Below, piece after piece: positions 8,171 through 16,043 of a DNA stretch of 33,237 nucleotides (position 1 is the first letter of the stretch; each line of letters begins with the position of its first letter). Under the pieces are notes generated by a model that was not told the origin of the DNA, ran no database searches, and saw only the letters and a list, made by a program, of their open reading frames with translations. The position numbers and the translations under genes are program-made. The stretch is from Desulfobulbaceae bacterium (GTDB lineage: Bacteria; Desulfobacterota; Desulfobulbia; Desulfobulbales; Desulfobulbaceae): NCBI GenBank assembly GCA_013201405.1, contig JABMJC010000013.1:1-33237 (forward strand), read 5' to 3'.

Positions 8171-9361
8171 ATGGATCCGCCATCTGTGCCACAAACAACC
8201 GGTACAGTGATGATCGTGGCTGGCGAGGCCTCGGGCGACATGCACGGTGCAGCCCTGGTCCAGGCTATGCGCCAGTTGCGACCGGAACTGCATTTTTGTG
8301 GCATGGGCGGCAGGGAACTCCAGGCAGCCGGAGTGGAACTGCTCTATGATGCAGCCAAACTCGCGGTGGTGGGTGTAGTGGAAGTCTTGAGCCATTTGGG
8401 CGATATTCTCCAGGCACGCAGGGCACTGCTTCGGCGTATGCGTGCACAAGCGCCAAAACTGCTCATCCTGATAGACTATCCGGATTTTAACCTGCTTTTG
8501 GCTAGCCAGGCCAAAAAACTGGGCATTCCCATCCTGTATTACATCAGCCCGCAGATCTGGGCCTGGCGCAAAAAAAGGGTGCACACCATTGGCCGGCTGG
8601 CTGACTGCGTGGCCGTCATCCTGCCCTTTGAAGAACAACTCTACCGCGACCACGGCTACCGTGCTGTTTTTGTCGGCCACCCCCTGCTGGACAGAGTGCA
8701 CCCTACCCTGAGCCGCAGCCAGTTTATGCAAAAACATCAGCTCGCAGCCGATAACCAGTTGATCGGTCTCTTGCCCGGGAGCAGAAAAAAAGAAATACAG
8801 ACACTTCTGCCCATCTTTTTGGCAACAGCTGCCACCCTGTGCGCCCAAAATCCGCAGCGGCAGCGCACCTTTCTCATTCCCCAGGCTTCGACCATCAGCC
8901 GCTCACTGCTGGAGGAAAACGGCCTGACGGCATACCAGGGACGCATTGATTGTCGGGTAATCAGTGAAGACCGCTACAGCATGATGGCTGCCTGCGATGC
9001 CTGCCTGGCTGCCTCGGGTACGGTCACCCTGGAACTGGCCCTGTTACGGGTACCCAGCGTAGTTGCCTATCGAGTGGCAGCCCATACCTACTGGCTGGGC
9101 AAGCTGATCATCCGCAGTCTGCCCTTTTTCTCCCTGCCCAACCTGATAGCCAGCCGTGAAATCGTGCCTGAACTCCTGCAGCACAACGTGACTCCGCAGC
9201 AACTCCTGCTCAAACTCGAGCAGTTGCTTGTGGAAGGTCCTGCCCGCAACGCCATGCAAGAAGGCTTTAGCGAGCTACGCCTGCTTTTGGGAGAAACGGG
9301 CGCAGCCAAACGCACCGCTGCCCTGGCACTCGAGATACTTGGTGAACATGATGGACGATGA
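8171..9361 (+). CDS. lpxB: Lipid-A-disaccharide synthase
   Basis: A 396-residue GT19 glycosyltransferase that joins UDP-2,3-diacylglucosamine and lipid X (2,3-diacylglucosamine 1-phosphate) to make lipid A disaccharide at the inner membrane. Visible motifs are AGEASGDMHGA near the N-terminus, YISPQIWAWRKKRV, ILPFEEQLY, FVGHPLLD, LLPGSRKKEI and AASGTVTLELAL near the C-terminus, all characteristic of LpxB. The ATG at 8171 is one base past the upstream stop. An internal ATG at 8210 just before IVAGEASGD is a possible alternative. It normally sits beside lpxA; here it follows a transporter operon and the oxidoreductase, and overlaps the Smr gene by 14 bases. Confidence 0.95.
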   Translation: MDPPSVPQTTGTVMIVAGEASGDMHGAALVQAMRQLRPELHFCGMGGRELQAAGVELLYDAAKLAVVGVVEVLSHLGDILQARRALLRRMRAQAPKLLILIDYPDFNLLLASQAKKLGIPILYYISPQIWAWRKKRVHTIGRLADCVAVILPFEEQLYRDHGYRAVFVGHPLLDRVHPTLSRSQFMQKHQLAADNQLIGLLPGSRKKEIQTLLPIFLATAATLCAQNPQRQRTFLIPQASTISRSLLEENGLTAYQGRIDCRVISEDRYSMMAACDACLAASGTVTLELALLRVPSVVAYRVAAHTYWLGKLIIRSLPFFSLPNLIASREIVPELLQHNVTPQQLLLKLEQLLVEGPARNAMQEGFSELRLLLGETGAAKRTAALALEILGEHDGR

Positions 9362-9650
9362 TTTTTTTCCAGAAACAGTTGAACTGCCCATTGATGGTGT
9401 GCTGGATCTGCACCAGTTCAGACCAAAAGACATACCAAATCTGCTGCTCGACTACCTGTCACTGTGCCAGGAGCGCGGCATCCTGCAGGTACGCATCATC
9501 CATGGCAAGGGAAAGGGCGTGTTGCGCAGAACAGTGCACGCGCATCTGCAGCGCATGGAGATTGTGGCAGGTTTTCGCCTTGCCGGTCCGGATGGGGGTG
9601 AATGGGGAGCAACCCTGGTCAATCTGCGGCCGCCTGTAAAGGAGGCATAA
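9348..9650 (+). CDS. Small stand-alone Smr-domain protein
   Basis: A 100-residue protein consisting almost only of an Smr domain. The hallmark motifs are LDLH (residues 19-22) and IIHGKGKGVLR (50-60, catalytic-type His52). Smr domains in MutS2 and in small proteins are linked to nucleic-acid nicking or RNA cleavage; the target of this one is unknown. It begins inside the end of lpxB (either of two adjacent ATGs, 9348 or 9351), and its last 32 bases overlap the end of the convergent minus-strand gene. Confidence 0.85.
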   Translation: MMDDDFFPETVELPIDGVLDLHQFRPKDIPNLLLDYLSLCQERGILQVRIIHGKGKGVLRRTVHAHLQRMEIVAGFRLAGPDGGEWGATLVNLRPPVKEA

Positions 9651-10122
9651 CCTGGACCAGCCCTTCGGCCACAGCCAGTTTGCGCACCGCCTGCATGAAG
9701 GTGGAAGGCAACGGCAAGGGCTGTTCTGTATCCAAGAGTCCCAGCGCCTTGGCCATAAGGAGCGAGCCCGTGGAATTGATCCCCTCCTGTTCATCACAGA
9801 TAACCTGCATGCGCAGGGCATCGGTGAGTATGGGCTTAAGCTCGCCCACATGGCGGGCAAGACTGCGCAACTCTTCCTCCACCAACTCCTGATGCGCACG
9901 GGCATAGCGGGCAATGCCGGCATCCTCGGGCCGGGTACCGAATAAATTGTTGATCACTGCACCGCAGAGTTGGGCTGCATCCGGTGCAGACAGGCCGGGC
10001 CGCCTCCCTGCCAACCCACTGAGCAGTCGACGGTGTAGAACCATGCGCACCATGAGCACGGCCTCACGCATCAGCGGCAACATTCGGTTGTCTTGTACCT
10101 GTCCTGTTTGTGCCACAGGCAT
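9619..10122 (-). CDS. Unrecognised 167-residue protein
   Basis: I do not recognise a family. The protein is predicted to be soluble and mostly helical, with no signal peptide, membrane segment or cysteine pair. A charged helical centre (ARAHQELVEEELRSLARHV) is followed by ALRMQVICDEQEG. Its ATG overlaps the stop of the upstream DUF493 gene (TGATG), indicating translational coupling, and its 3' end overlaps the convergent Smr gene by 32 bases. Codon usage looks like that of the neighbours. The coupling suggests a function connected with the DUF493 protein, but nothing more can be said. Confidence 0.7.
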   Translation of the reverse strand: MPVAQTGQVQDNRMLPLMREAVLMVRMVLHRRLLSGLAGRRPGLSAPDAAQLCGAVINNLFGTRPEDAGIARYARAHQELVEEELRSLARHVGELKPILTDALRMQVICDEQEGINSTGSLLMAKALGLLDTEQPLPLPSTFMQAVRKLAVAEGLVQVMPPLQAAAD

Positions 10123-10385
10123 CAGAGCACCATCTTGATATCAGGATGCGCGGCCAATTTACTATATAACCCCAGACGCTCCTCTTCACTGGCCACAATC
10201 AACTCCACCTGCAAACTCAGGTAGCGGCCGCCCGAACTGCGGTTACCTACACTGAGGATACAGCGCTCAAGATCCAAACTGGCGGCCAACGCCGCCCGCA
10301 TGGCTGTTTCATTTTCACCGATGAGCCGGTACTGCCAGGGGCAGGGATACTGTATTTCCGGCTGACACTGCTTTTCTTTATCCAT
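10122..10385 (-). CDS. DUF493 / YbeD-like protein
   Basis: An 87-residue protein with the DUF493 pattern: PCPWQYRLIGEN at the N-terminus, a helix (MRAALAASLD), and the closing strand-turn segment SSGGRYLSLQVELIV. The ferredoxin-like fold of this family is ACT-like. YbeD of enterobacteria has been proposed to act in lipoate metabolism, but the role is not established and no lip genes are near. The start has GAAGGTAGG just upstream and lies 12 bases after the stop of the short ORF before it. Confidence 0.8.
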   Translation of the reverse strand: MDKEKQCQPEIQYPCPWQYRLIGENETAMRAALAASLDLERCILSVGNRSSGGRYLSLQVELIVASEEERLGLYSKLAAHPDIKMVL

Positions 10386-10397
10386 AACCTACCTTCT

Positions 10398-10574
10398 TTA
10401 TAGAAAGCGCTGCCTGACACCTTGTTCATGGCACAGTAAGAACAGTAAGGACTGCCGCAGTTCCTCCTGACTGGTATTCAAACCCAAGCGGCCATTGACT
10501 GCAGGCAAACAACCCGTTCCGTTCAAATCATTCATTTTGTCCAAATCGTCCAGGCAGCCTGCACTTGCAGCCAT
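10398..10574 (-). CDS. Unrecognised short ORF ahead of the DUF493 gene (58 residues)
   Basis: An ORF of 58 codons from the ATG at 10574, or 45 from an internal ATG at 10535. The second half looks protein-like: NGRLGLNTSQEELRQSLLFL followed by LCHEQGVRQRFL and a stop. The order of an acidic start, an EELRQSL helix and a short basic end faintly resembles the first half of gp25-like baseplate proteins, but this may be chance and no phage genes are near. It ends 12 bases before the DUF493 start. A possible promoter (TTGACG, 16 bases, TAATGT) would start RNA almost at 10574, which favours the internal start. Neither start has a good ribosome site. Confidence 0.45.
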   Translation of the reverse strand: MAASAGCLDDLDKMNDLNGTGCLPAVNGRLGLNTSQEELRQSLLFLLCHEQGVRQRFL

Positions 10575-10583
10575 TTCTGTAGT

Positions 10584-10611
10584 ACATTAAAAGAAAAAAA
10601 GCATTCGTCAA
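10584..10611 (-). promoter_or_regulatory. Possible promoter for the short ORF-DUF493 operon
   Basis: On the minus strand TTGACG (10611-10606) is followed after 16 bases by TAATGT (10589-10584), which is only a fair -10. It lies in the gap divergent to the aldo/keto reductase gene. Confidence 0.4.
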
Positions 10612-10638
10612 TCTTCCAACCCCTTCACCCGACAGCCC

Positions 10639-11811
10639 ATGGCCATGCTCTACCGCAGATTTGGCAGAACCGAACTGCCCCTGTCGGTTCTCTCGGCAGG
10701 CTGCATGCGCTCCATGCAGTCCTGGGAGGATATATCGGCAGATCATTTTGACAAAAACCAGCAACACAACCTGGAAGCCGTGCTGCAGGAGGCCCTGCAC
10801 CTCGGAATCAACCACATTGAAACCGCACGGGGTTACGGATCTTCCGAGCGGCAGCTCGGTAAGATTTTACCCAAACTGCAGCGGGACAACTTCTTTTTGC
10901 AAACCAAGATCGCTCCGGAAGACGACCCAGACACCTTCACGGCCAATGCGCTCGATTCGCTTGCACGTTTGGGGGTGGACTTTGTGGATTTACTCGCCTG
11001 CCACGGCATCAACAGCCACCGTGAACTCTGGCAAAGCTGCCGGCCGGGTGGCTGCCTGGCTGCAGCCAGAAAGTTGCAGCGCCAGGGCAAGGCCAGATGG
11101 ATTGGCCTGTCTGGCCACGGCAGCAGTGATATTCTCCTGGCTGCAGTACAGCACGAAGAGGATGGTGGCTTTGACTATATCAACCTGCACTGGTACACCA
11201 TCTTCCAACAAAATACCGTAGTGCTCAAGGCGGCCCGACAGCGGGACATGGGGGTGTTCATCATCAGCCCAAACGACAAGGGCGGCATGCTTTACCAGCC
11301 CCCTGCCCTTTTGGAGCAGCTGAGCGCACCGCTTGCGCCCATGCAGTTCAACGACCTATTCTGCCTGCACCAGCCAGAAATCCATACCATCAGTGTGGGT
11401 GCGGCCAAGCCAGAAGATTTCCATGCCCATGTGGAGGCCCTGGCCCATATCACTCAACCGGAATTGGTAAGCAGCATCTTCCAGCGCTGGCAAAAGACCA
11501 TGTTTGCCAGCACCGGTCAGCAACTGCCCGACGAGCATTGGCAGCGCTTCCCAGCCTACAGCCAGACGCCCGGCTACATGAACCTGCCCTATATTTTTTG
11601 GCTCCATCATCTGGCCACTGGTTGGGATATGCATCTCTATGCCAAAAACCGCTATGCCCGACTGGGTCAGGATATCCGCTGGGTGCCAGGCAACAATACG
11701 GCCCAGGCAGCGAGCCTTGATCTGGAAAAGGCAGCGGCCCAGGCAGGCCTGGGCAAGGAACAGCTAAGTGAACAGCTGATGCGGGCGCACACGCTGTTAA
11801 CCCAGCCATGA
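10639..11811 (+). CDS. Aldo/keto reductase family protein with C-terminal extension
   Basis: A 390-residue protein. The first 280 residues or so form an aldo/keto reductase barrel: IETARGYGSSERQLG (60-74), LQTKI (Lys90), LLACHGI (His122), and IGLSGHG. The catalytic tetrad is E61/Y66/K90/H122, with Glu where classical members have Asp. The C-terminal 110 residues carry no 4Fe-4S ferredoxin cysteines, unlike many bacterial aldo/keto reductases of this subgroup, and end in a helical tail. Substrate and cofactor preference are unknown; NADPH is usual. The ATG at 10639 (or the in-frame ATG two codons on) lacks a strong ribosome site. The hydrolase gene follows at once. Confidence 0.85.
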   Translation: MAMLYRRFGRTELPLSVLSAGCMRSMQSWEDISADHFDKNQQHNLEAVLQEALHLGINHIETARGYGSSERQLGKILPKLQRDNFFLQTKIAPEDDPDTFTANALDSLARLGVDFVDLLACHGINSHRELWQSCRPGGCLAAARKLQRQGKARWIGLSGHGSSDILLAAVQHEEDGGFDYINLHWYTIFQQNTVVLKAARQRDMGVFIISPNDKGGMLYQPPALLEQLSAPLAPMQFNDLFCLHQPEIHTISVGAAKPEDFHAHVEALAHITQPELVSSIFQRWQKTMFASTGQQLPDEHWQRFPAYSQTPGYMNLPYIFWLHHLATGWDMHLYAKNRYARLGQDIRWVPGNNTAQAASLDLEKAAAQAGLGKEQLSEQLMRAHTLLTQP

Positions 11812-11828
11812 CAAGGAGCACAGAATCC

Positions 11829-12326
11829 ATGAACAGCGATCAATCGTCAGCCACAGTTTTTTTCTTGCACGGACTTGATTCCTCAAACCAAGGCTATAAG
11901 GCGCGCTGGTTTAATGCGCGTTTTCCACAAATGCGCATCCACAATTACCGGGGCGAGCTGGCAGACAGACTGGCGCAACTGAAAAGCGAGACTCAGAGCA
12001 TACACCGTCTGATCTTGGTTGGCTCCAGCTTTGGAGGTCTTATGGCTGCCTGCCATGCTGCACAATATCCGGCCCAGTGCGCTGCGCTTGTCTTGCTTGC
12101 ACCGGCATTGAACTTCCACGGTTACCAGGTACCGACCACAGCGCTGAACATGCCCGTAACCTTGCTTATCGGCAAACAGGACACGGTCTGCCCGCCAGAG
12201 ATGGTGTTGCCGCGGGCCCGACAGAGCTTTTCCCGGCTCAACGTGCACCTGGTTGAAGACGACCACCTCCTGCACCACAGTTTCCAGCAGCTGGACTGGC
12301 CCAACCTGCTGCAGTGCACAGAGTAG
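11829..12326 (+). CDS. Small alpha/beta hydrolase (YqiA/RBBP9-like)
   Basis: A 165-residue minimal alpha/beta hydrolase. The oxyanion motif VFFLHGLDSS is near the N-terminus, the nucleophile elbow is VGSSFGG, the acid is probably Asp in GKQDTVCP, and the histidine lies in EDDHLLHH. The size and layout resemble the YqiA-type esterases; the natural ester is unknown. The ATG at 11829 is preceded by AAGGAG (10 bases away). An in-frame ATG at 11808 overlapping the upstream stop is the alternative and adds seven residues. Coupled to the aldo/keto reductase upstream and two bases from the rhomboid gene downstream. Confidence 0.8.
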   Translation: MNSDQSSATVFFLHGLDSSNQGYKARWFNARFPQMRIHNYRGELADRLAQLKSETQSIHRLILVGSSFGGLMAACHAAQYPAQCAALVLLAPALNFHGYQVPTTALNMPVTLLIGKQDTVCPPEMVLPRARQSFSRLNVHLVEDDHLLHHSFQQLDWPNLLQCTE

Positions 12327-12328
12327 AG

Positions 12329-13465
12329 ATGACAGGCCAGGAGCAGCACCATCTCGGCAGGTTCAGCGAACGTCTGGCACAGGTCAGCCCGCACGCCATT
12401 GTCACCCCGGCTATCGTTGCGCTCAATGTGCTTATCTTTGTCGCCATGGCAGTCTCTGGCATCGACATGATGCAGCCCGATGGCAGAAGGCTCATTGCTT
12501 GGGGCTCCAATTTCGGGCCATTGACCACAAACGGCCAGTGGTGGCGCCTGTTTACCGCCATGTTTCTGCACGCTGGTATTATTCACCTGGGATTGAACAT
12601 GTGGGTGCTCCTGTACTGTGGTCGGATCGTGGAGCGGCTCTATGGCAGCTTGCATTTTCTTTTGCTCTACATGGTTGCAGGATTGATGGGCAGCATTGCC
12701 AGCCTGCTCTGGAACCCGATGATCAACAGTGTTGGGGCCTCAGGGGCAATCTTCGGCGTGTACGGCGGCCTGCTTGCCTTCATGTTCAACCGGCGCAACC
12801 AGGTGCCGACAAACATCATGAAGGAACAGGGCTTAAGTGCCATTATTTTTATCGTCTATTCGCTAAGCTACGGTATGAGGCAGGAGGGCATCGACAATGC
12901 CGCGCATCTCGGTGGTCTGGTTGGAGGCCTGGCCATGGGCTGGCTGCTGGCTCGACCGCTGGATGCCCGGCTCCGCCAGGAAGCGGGCCTGCGTCGTCTG
13001 GCACTTGCCCTGGTTGTGGCACCGCTTGTCCTGGTTCTTTTCACCTTGCCTGTACAAAACACTGGCGAGGAGTACCGCCTGCAACAACAGTTCCTGAGCG
13101 ACATCAAGTGGTTTGGCGAAGAAGAAAAAAGACTGGTGCAACGAGCCGAAGAGTGGCGGCTGGCAGCAAGGTCAGAGAGGTATTCGCGTGCCGAACTTTC
13201 TGCACAGCTGGAGCAGGAGCTGGTCAAGCCCTGGCAGGCCATTCATGACCGCTTGGTGGCAAGCCCGCCGCTTGCTGAAGACTCGCAGTTCCACGCCCAC
13301 CAGGTTTTGATCCTTGAATCCGTGACCCTGCGCAGAGACGCCTTCCAGCTGCTTGCCCAGGGTATTCGCACCGATCATGAGCCAAGCCTTGCACAGGCCA
13401 AGGCACTTTTTGAGGCAAGCAACAAGACCATTGAAAAACTGCAGGAGCTGCAACAAACTCCGTGA
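12329..13465 (+). CDS. Rhomboid family intramembrane serine protease
   Basis: A 378-residue membrane protein. The rhomboid core has WWRLFTAMFLHAGIIHLGLN (loop 1 and the HxxxN motif), the catalytic serine in VGASGAIFGVYGG, and the catalytic histidine in NAAHLGG. A further hydrophobic segment (LALALVVAPLVLVLF) follows, and then about 130 residues rich in charged helices and likely coiled coil (EEEKRLVQRAEEW, SKTIEKL-type heptads). The first membrane segment is VTPAIVALNVLIFVAMAV. It cleaves membrane-spanning substrates in the inner membrane; the substrate is unknown. ATG 12329 begins two bases after the hydrolase stop; an in-frame GTG at 12314 is less likely. Confidence 0.9.
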   Translation: MTGQEQHHLGRFSERLAQVSPHAIVTPAIVALNVLIFVAMAVSGIDMMQPDGRRLIAWGSNFGPLTTNGQWWRLFTAMFLHAGIIHLGLNMWVLLYCGRIVERLYGSLHFLLLYMVAGLMGSIASLLWNPMINSVGASGAIFGVYGGLLAFMFNRRNQVPTNIMKEQGLSAIIFIVYSLSYGMRQEGIDNAAHLGGLVGGLAMGWLLARPLDARLRQEAGLRRLALALVVAPLVLVLFTLPVQNTGEEYRLQQQFLSDIKWFGEEEKRLVQRAEEWRLAARSERYSRAELSAQLEQELVKPWQAIHDRLVASPPLAEDSQFHAHQVLILESVTLRRDAFQLLAQGIRTDHEPSLAQAKALFEASNKTIEKLQELQQTP

Positions 13466-13507
13466 AACTTGGCTGCACCCGCGCTTTTGAGGCCACGACA
13501 AAAACTC

Positions 13508-13525
13508 GCTGCGTATGCAGCTTTT
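13508..13525 (+). terminator. Short hairpin with T4 after the rhomboid gene
   Basis: GCTGC-GTAT-GCAGC followed by TTTT, 43 bases past the rhomboid stop. The five-pair stem is short for an intrinsic terminator, so it is weak at best. Confidence 0.3.
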
Positions 13526-13545
13526 GCACCCCCTACCCTCCAAAT

Positions 13546-13579
13546 CAGTGCCGGGACCTCGGTAGCGGGCTCGGCACTG
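13546..13579. other. Hairpin between convergent rhomboid and ATPase genes
   Basis: CAGTGCCG (13546-13553) pairs with CGGCACTG (13572-13579), eight perfect pairs extendable by wobble pairs, with an 18-base loop. It is in the convergent gap (13466-13621) where both transcripts end. No long T-run follows on either strand, so a terminator role is only likely, not shown. Confidence 0.45.
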
Positions 13580-13621
13580 GTTTGCTTCCAAGGCGACCAA
13601 CATCTATCCCACTTCTACCTG

Positions 13622-15976
13622 CTATTTGTGCAGTACCCGTAGACCATTGGCGATCACCAACAGGGCAGCACCCACATCTGCAAGCACAGCCATCCACATG
13701 GTGGCGTGACCGCTGAAGGCAAGAGCAAAGAAAAGCGCCTTTATTCCCAGGGCAAAGCTGATGTTCTGCACCAGGATAGTATGGGTGGAACGGGACAACC
13801 GAATAAAACGCGGAATTTTAAGCAGATCGTCATCCATCAGGGCCACATCCGCGGTCTCGATGGCCGTATCCGTGCCGCCACCGGCCATGGCAAAACCAAT
13901 GTCTGCCCGCGCCAGGGCCGGAGCATCGTTGATGCCGTCGCCCACCATACCGACCACACCCTCTTTTCCCAGTTGCTCGATTATCTCAAGCTTGTCTGCT
14001 GGCAGGAGATTGGCCTGTAAGCCATCTACGCCCACCTGTTTGGCAATGGCCTGGGCTGCATGTTCGTTGTCGCCAGTGAGCATCATGGTGTGCACGCCAA
14101 GCCTCTTCAGCTCTTCAATGGCCTTGATGCTGCTCTTTTTCAGGGTATCGGCCACGGCAAACAGCGCCTGTACGCCCTGTTCCCCCACCAGGGCAACCAC
14201 GGTCTTGCCCATTTTCTCAAGGGCCACAGCCTGCTGCTTAAAAACATGCGAACCCTTGTTCAACTCTTCCACTATGCGGTAGTTGCCAAGAAACCACTTT
14301 TCATCATCAATTATCCCGCTCACCCCCCGGCCAGGAATAGCAGTAAATTCTGCAACCTCATGCAGCTGCACCCCTTTTTCCTGGGCAGCAGCGGCAATGG
14401 CCTTGGAAACCGGATGGTCGGAACGGGCCGCAATACTGCCGGCAAGGGCTGTTACTCTGTGTGGAGCAGATCCGCTTGCACAGAGCACCAAATCGGTCTG
14501 CTGCGGTCTACCGTGGGTGAGGGTGCCAGTCTTATCCAGTGCCAGCCGTGTTAGACGCCGCCCCTGTTCAAGGAACAGACCACCCTTGATCAGGATGCCA
14601 TGGCGCGTGGCCGCGGCCATACCACTGACAATGGTTACCGGTGTAGAAATAACCAGGGCGCAGGGGCAACCGATCACCAGGATGACCAGGGCAGTGTAGA
14701 TGGACTCGCTCCACAAAACGCCGAAAACAAGCGGCGGAAGGAGCGCGCTCAGCAGGGAGACCAAAAAAACCAACGGAGTGTAGTAGCTGGCAAAGCGGTC
14801 AATAAAGCGCTGCATGGGCGCCCGGCTCGCCTGGGCCTCCTCCACGGCATGGATGATGCGAGCCAAGGTAGACTCGGCCGCCAGGGCACTCACTGCAAAT
14901 TCAAAGGAACCAGATTCATTAAGGGTACCGGCATAGACCGCATCGCCTACACCCTTTTCCACGGGCATGCTTTCACCGGTAATGGCAGCCTGGTTGAGCG
15001 CAGATTGACCCTGCACAATCACGCCATCAAGCGCCACTTTTTCGCCGGGCCGCACCCGTACCCGACTGCCCACGGGCACCTGGCGGATATCCACTTCCAT
15101 CCAGGCGCCATCGGGCTGCAACACAGTTGCCTGTTCCGGTGCCCAAGCCAGCAGACTCTTGATGGCCTTGCGTGCTCTGTCCATGGCCTTGGCTTCAACG
15201 GCTTCCGACAGGTTGAACAGCACCATGACCATGGCTGCCTCGGGATATTGCCGAATGAATACCGCACCGGTCACTGCCACAGACATGAGCGCATTGATGT
15301 TCAGATTGCGATTACGGATGGCGAGCCAGCCCTTTTTGTAGGTGCTCAAACCACCTAGCCAAATCGCCACCAGTGCAAAGACAAGGGGCGCAAAAACCAC
15401 CGGAGCAAAACCGTTTATCTGCCAGCTCTCGAGATCCAGGCCAAAGGGGTGCAACTGCCAGGTGTGCAGCAGTTCAAAGGCCTCGGAAAGAAGTGCAAAG
15501 AAACCGGCAGCAAGCAACTTTTGCCAGGGAACCTGCGCCGCCGGCAGGACTCCGTCTTTTTCAGTTCCTGTCTTTACAAGGCGTGCGCCCATGTTCAGGG
15601 AATCAAGAGCCTTGCTGACACCAGATAACGCGGCAGGCTCGTATTGCACTTTCAGGATGCGCTGCATGAGGTTGAATTCCAGAGCAAGCACACCGGGCAT
15701 GCCTGCGAGCTTTTTGCGGATCAAGGCCTCTTCCACCGGGCAGTCCATCTCGGCAATGTGGTATATGGCGCAGTCAGCCGAGTCCTGCTTGTCATCGGCC
15801 AGTGCAAACGATTCAGCCGGTGTGACTGGGTCTGTTACTGGATGCCCGCAACCACAACTGCAGGATGAGAGCGATTTGGCAGCCTGCAGCAAGCTTTTCG
15901 CCTGGGTGCAGACAAAACCCTCGGGATGATCCACGCCGCAGGCGCATAGCTCAGAAGTCAAGGTAGAAGTGCCCAT
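13622..15976 (-). CDS. Zn/Cd/Pb-exporting P1B-type ATPase (ZntA/CadA-like)
   Basis: A 784-residue heavy-metal P-type ATPase. The N-terminus is cysteine-rich (C11, C13, C23 and C39, C41, C43), followed by an HMA domain whose metal motif is MDCPVEE instead of the two-cysteine form. Then come the TGES actuator loop (AAITGESMPVEKG), the membrane CPC metal site (VIGCPCALVIS), the phosphorylation site DKTGTLT, the SDHPVS motif and GDGINDAPALA. The CPC motif and the C-terminal membrane aspartate (AVLADVGAALL) point to the Zn/Cd/Pb subgroup rather than copper. ATG 15976 is chosen because GGAG lies six bases before it; an in-frame ATG at 16012 has no ribosome site. It is controlled by the divergent MerR-type regulator. 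Confidence 0.93.
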   Translation of the reverse strand: MGTSTLTSELCACGVDHPEGFVCTQAKSLLQAAKSLSSCSCGCGHPVTDPVTPAESFALADDKQDSADCAIYHIAEMDCPVEEALIRKKLAGMPGVLALEFNLMQRILKVQYEPAALSGVSKALDSLNMGARLVKTGTEKDGVLPAAQVPWQKLLAAGFFALLSEAFELLHTWQLHPFGLDLESWQINGFAPVVFAPLVFALVAIWLGGLSTYKKGWLAIRNRNLNINALMSVAVTGAVFIRQYPEAAMVMVLFNLSEAVEAKAMDRARKAIKSLLAWAPEQATVLQPDGAWMEVDIRQVPVGSRVRVRPGEKVALDGVIVQGQSALNQAAITGESMPVEKGVGDAVYAGTLNESGSFEFAVSALAAESTLARIIHAVEEAQASRAPMQRFIDRFASYYTPLVFLVSLLSALLPPLVFGVLWSESIYTALVILVIGCPCALVISTPVTIVSGMAAATRHGILIKGGLFLEQGRRLTRLALDKTGTLTHGRPQQTDLVLCASGSAPHRVTALAGSIAARSDHPVSKAIAAAAQEKGVQLHEVAEFTAIPGRGVSGIIDDEKWFLGNYRIVEELNKGSHVFKQQAVALEKMGKTVVALVGEQGVQALFAVADTLKKSSIKAIEELKRLGVHTMMLTGDNEHAAQAIAKQVGVDGLQANLLPADKLEIIEQLGKEGVVGMVGDGINDAPALARADIGFAMAGGGTDTAIETADVALMDDDLLKIPRFIRLSRSTHTILVQNISFALGIKALFFALAFSGHATMWMAVLADVGAALLVIANGLRVLHK

Positions 15977-16043
15977 TGCTTTCTCCGTGTACCCGTATAC
16001 GACACAACACATGGCAATATTGCCGCTTCGTTCTTACTGTTCA

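Noticed and set aside
10398-10574. Reading the short ORF as a phage gp25 baseplate fragment
   Set aside because: Only a loose pattern likeness over about 30 residues, and no other phage genes in the window.
15974-16012. Upstream ATG at 16012 for the heavy-metal ATPase
   Set aside because: It lacks a ribosome site, whereas the ATG at 15976 has GGAG at proper spacing.
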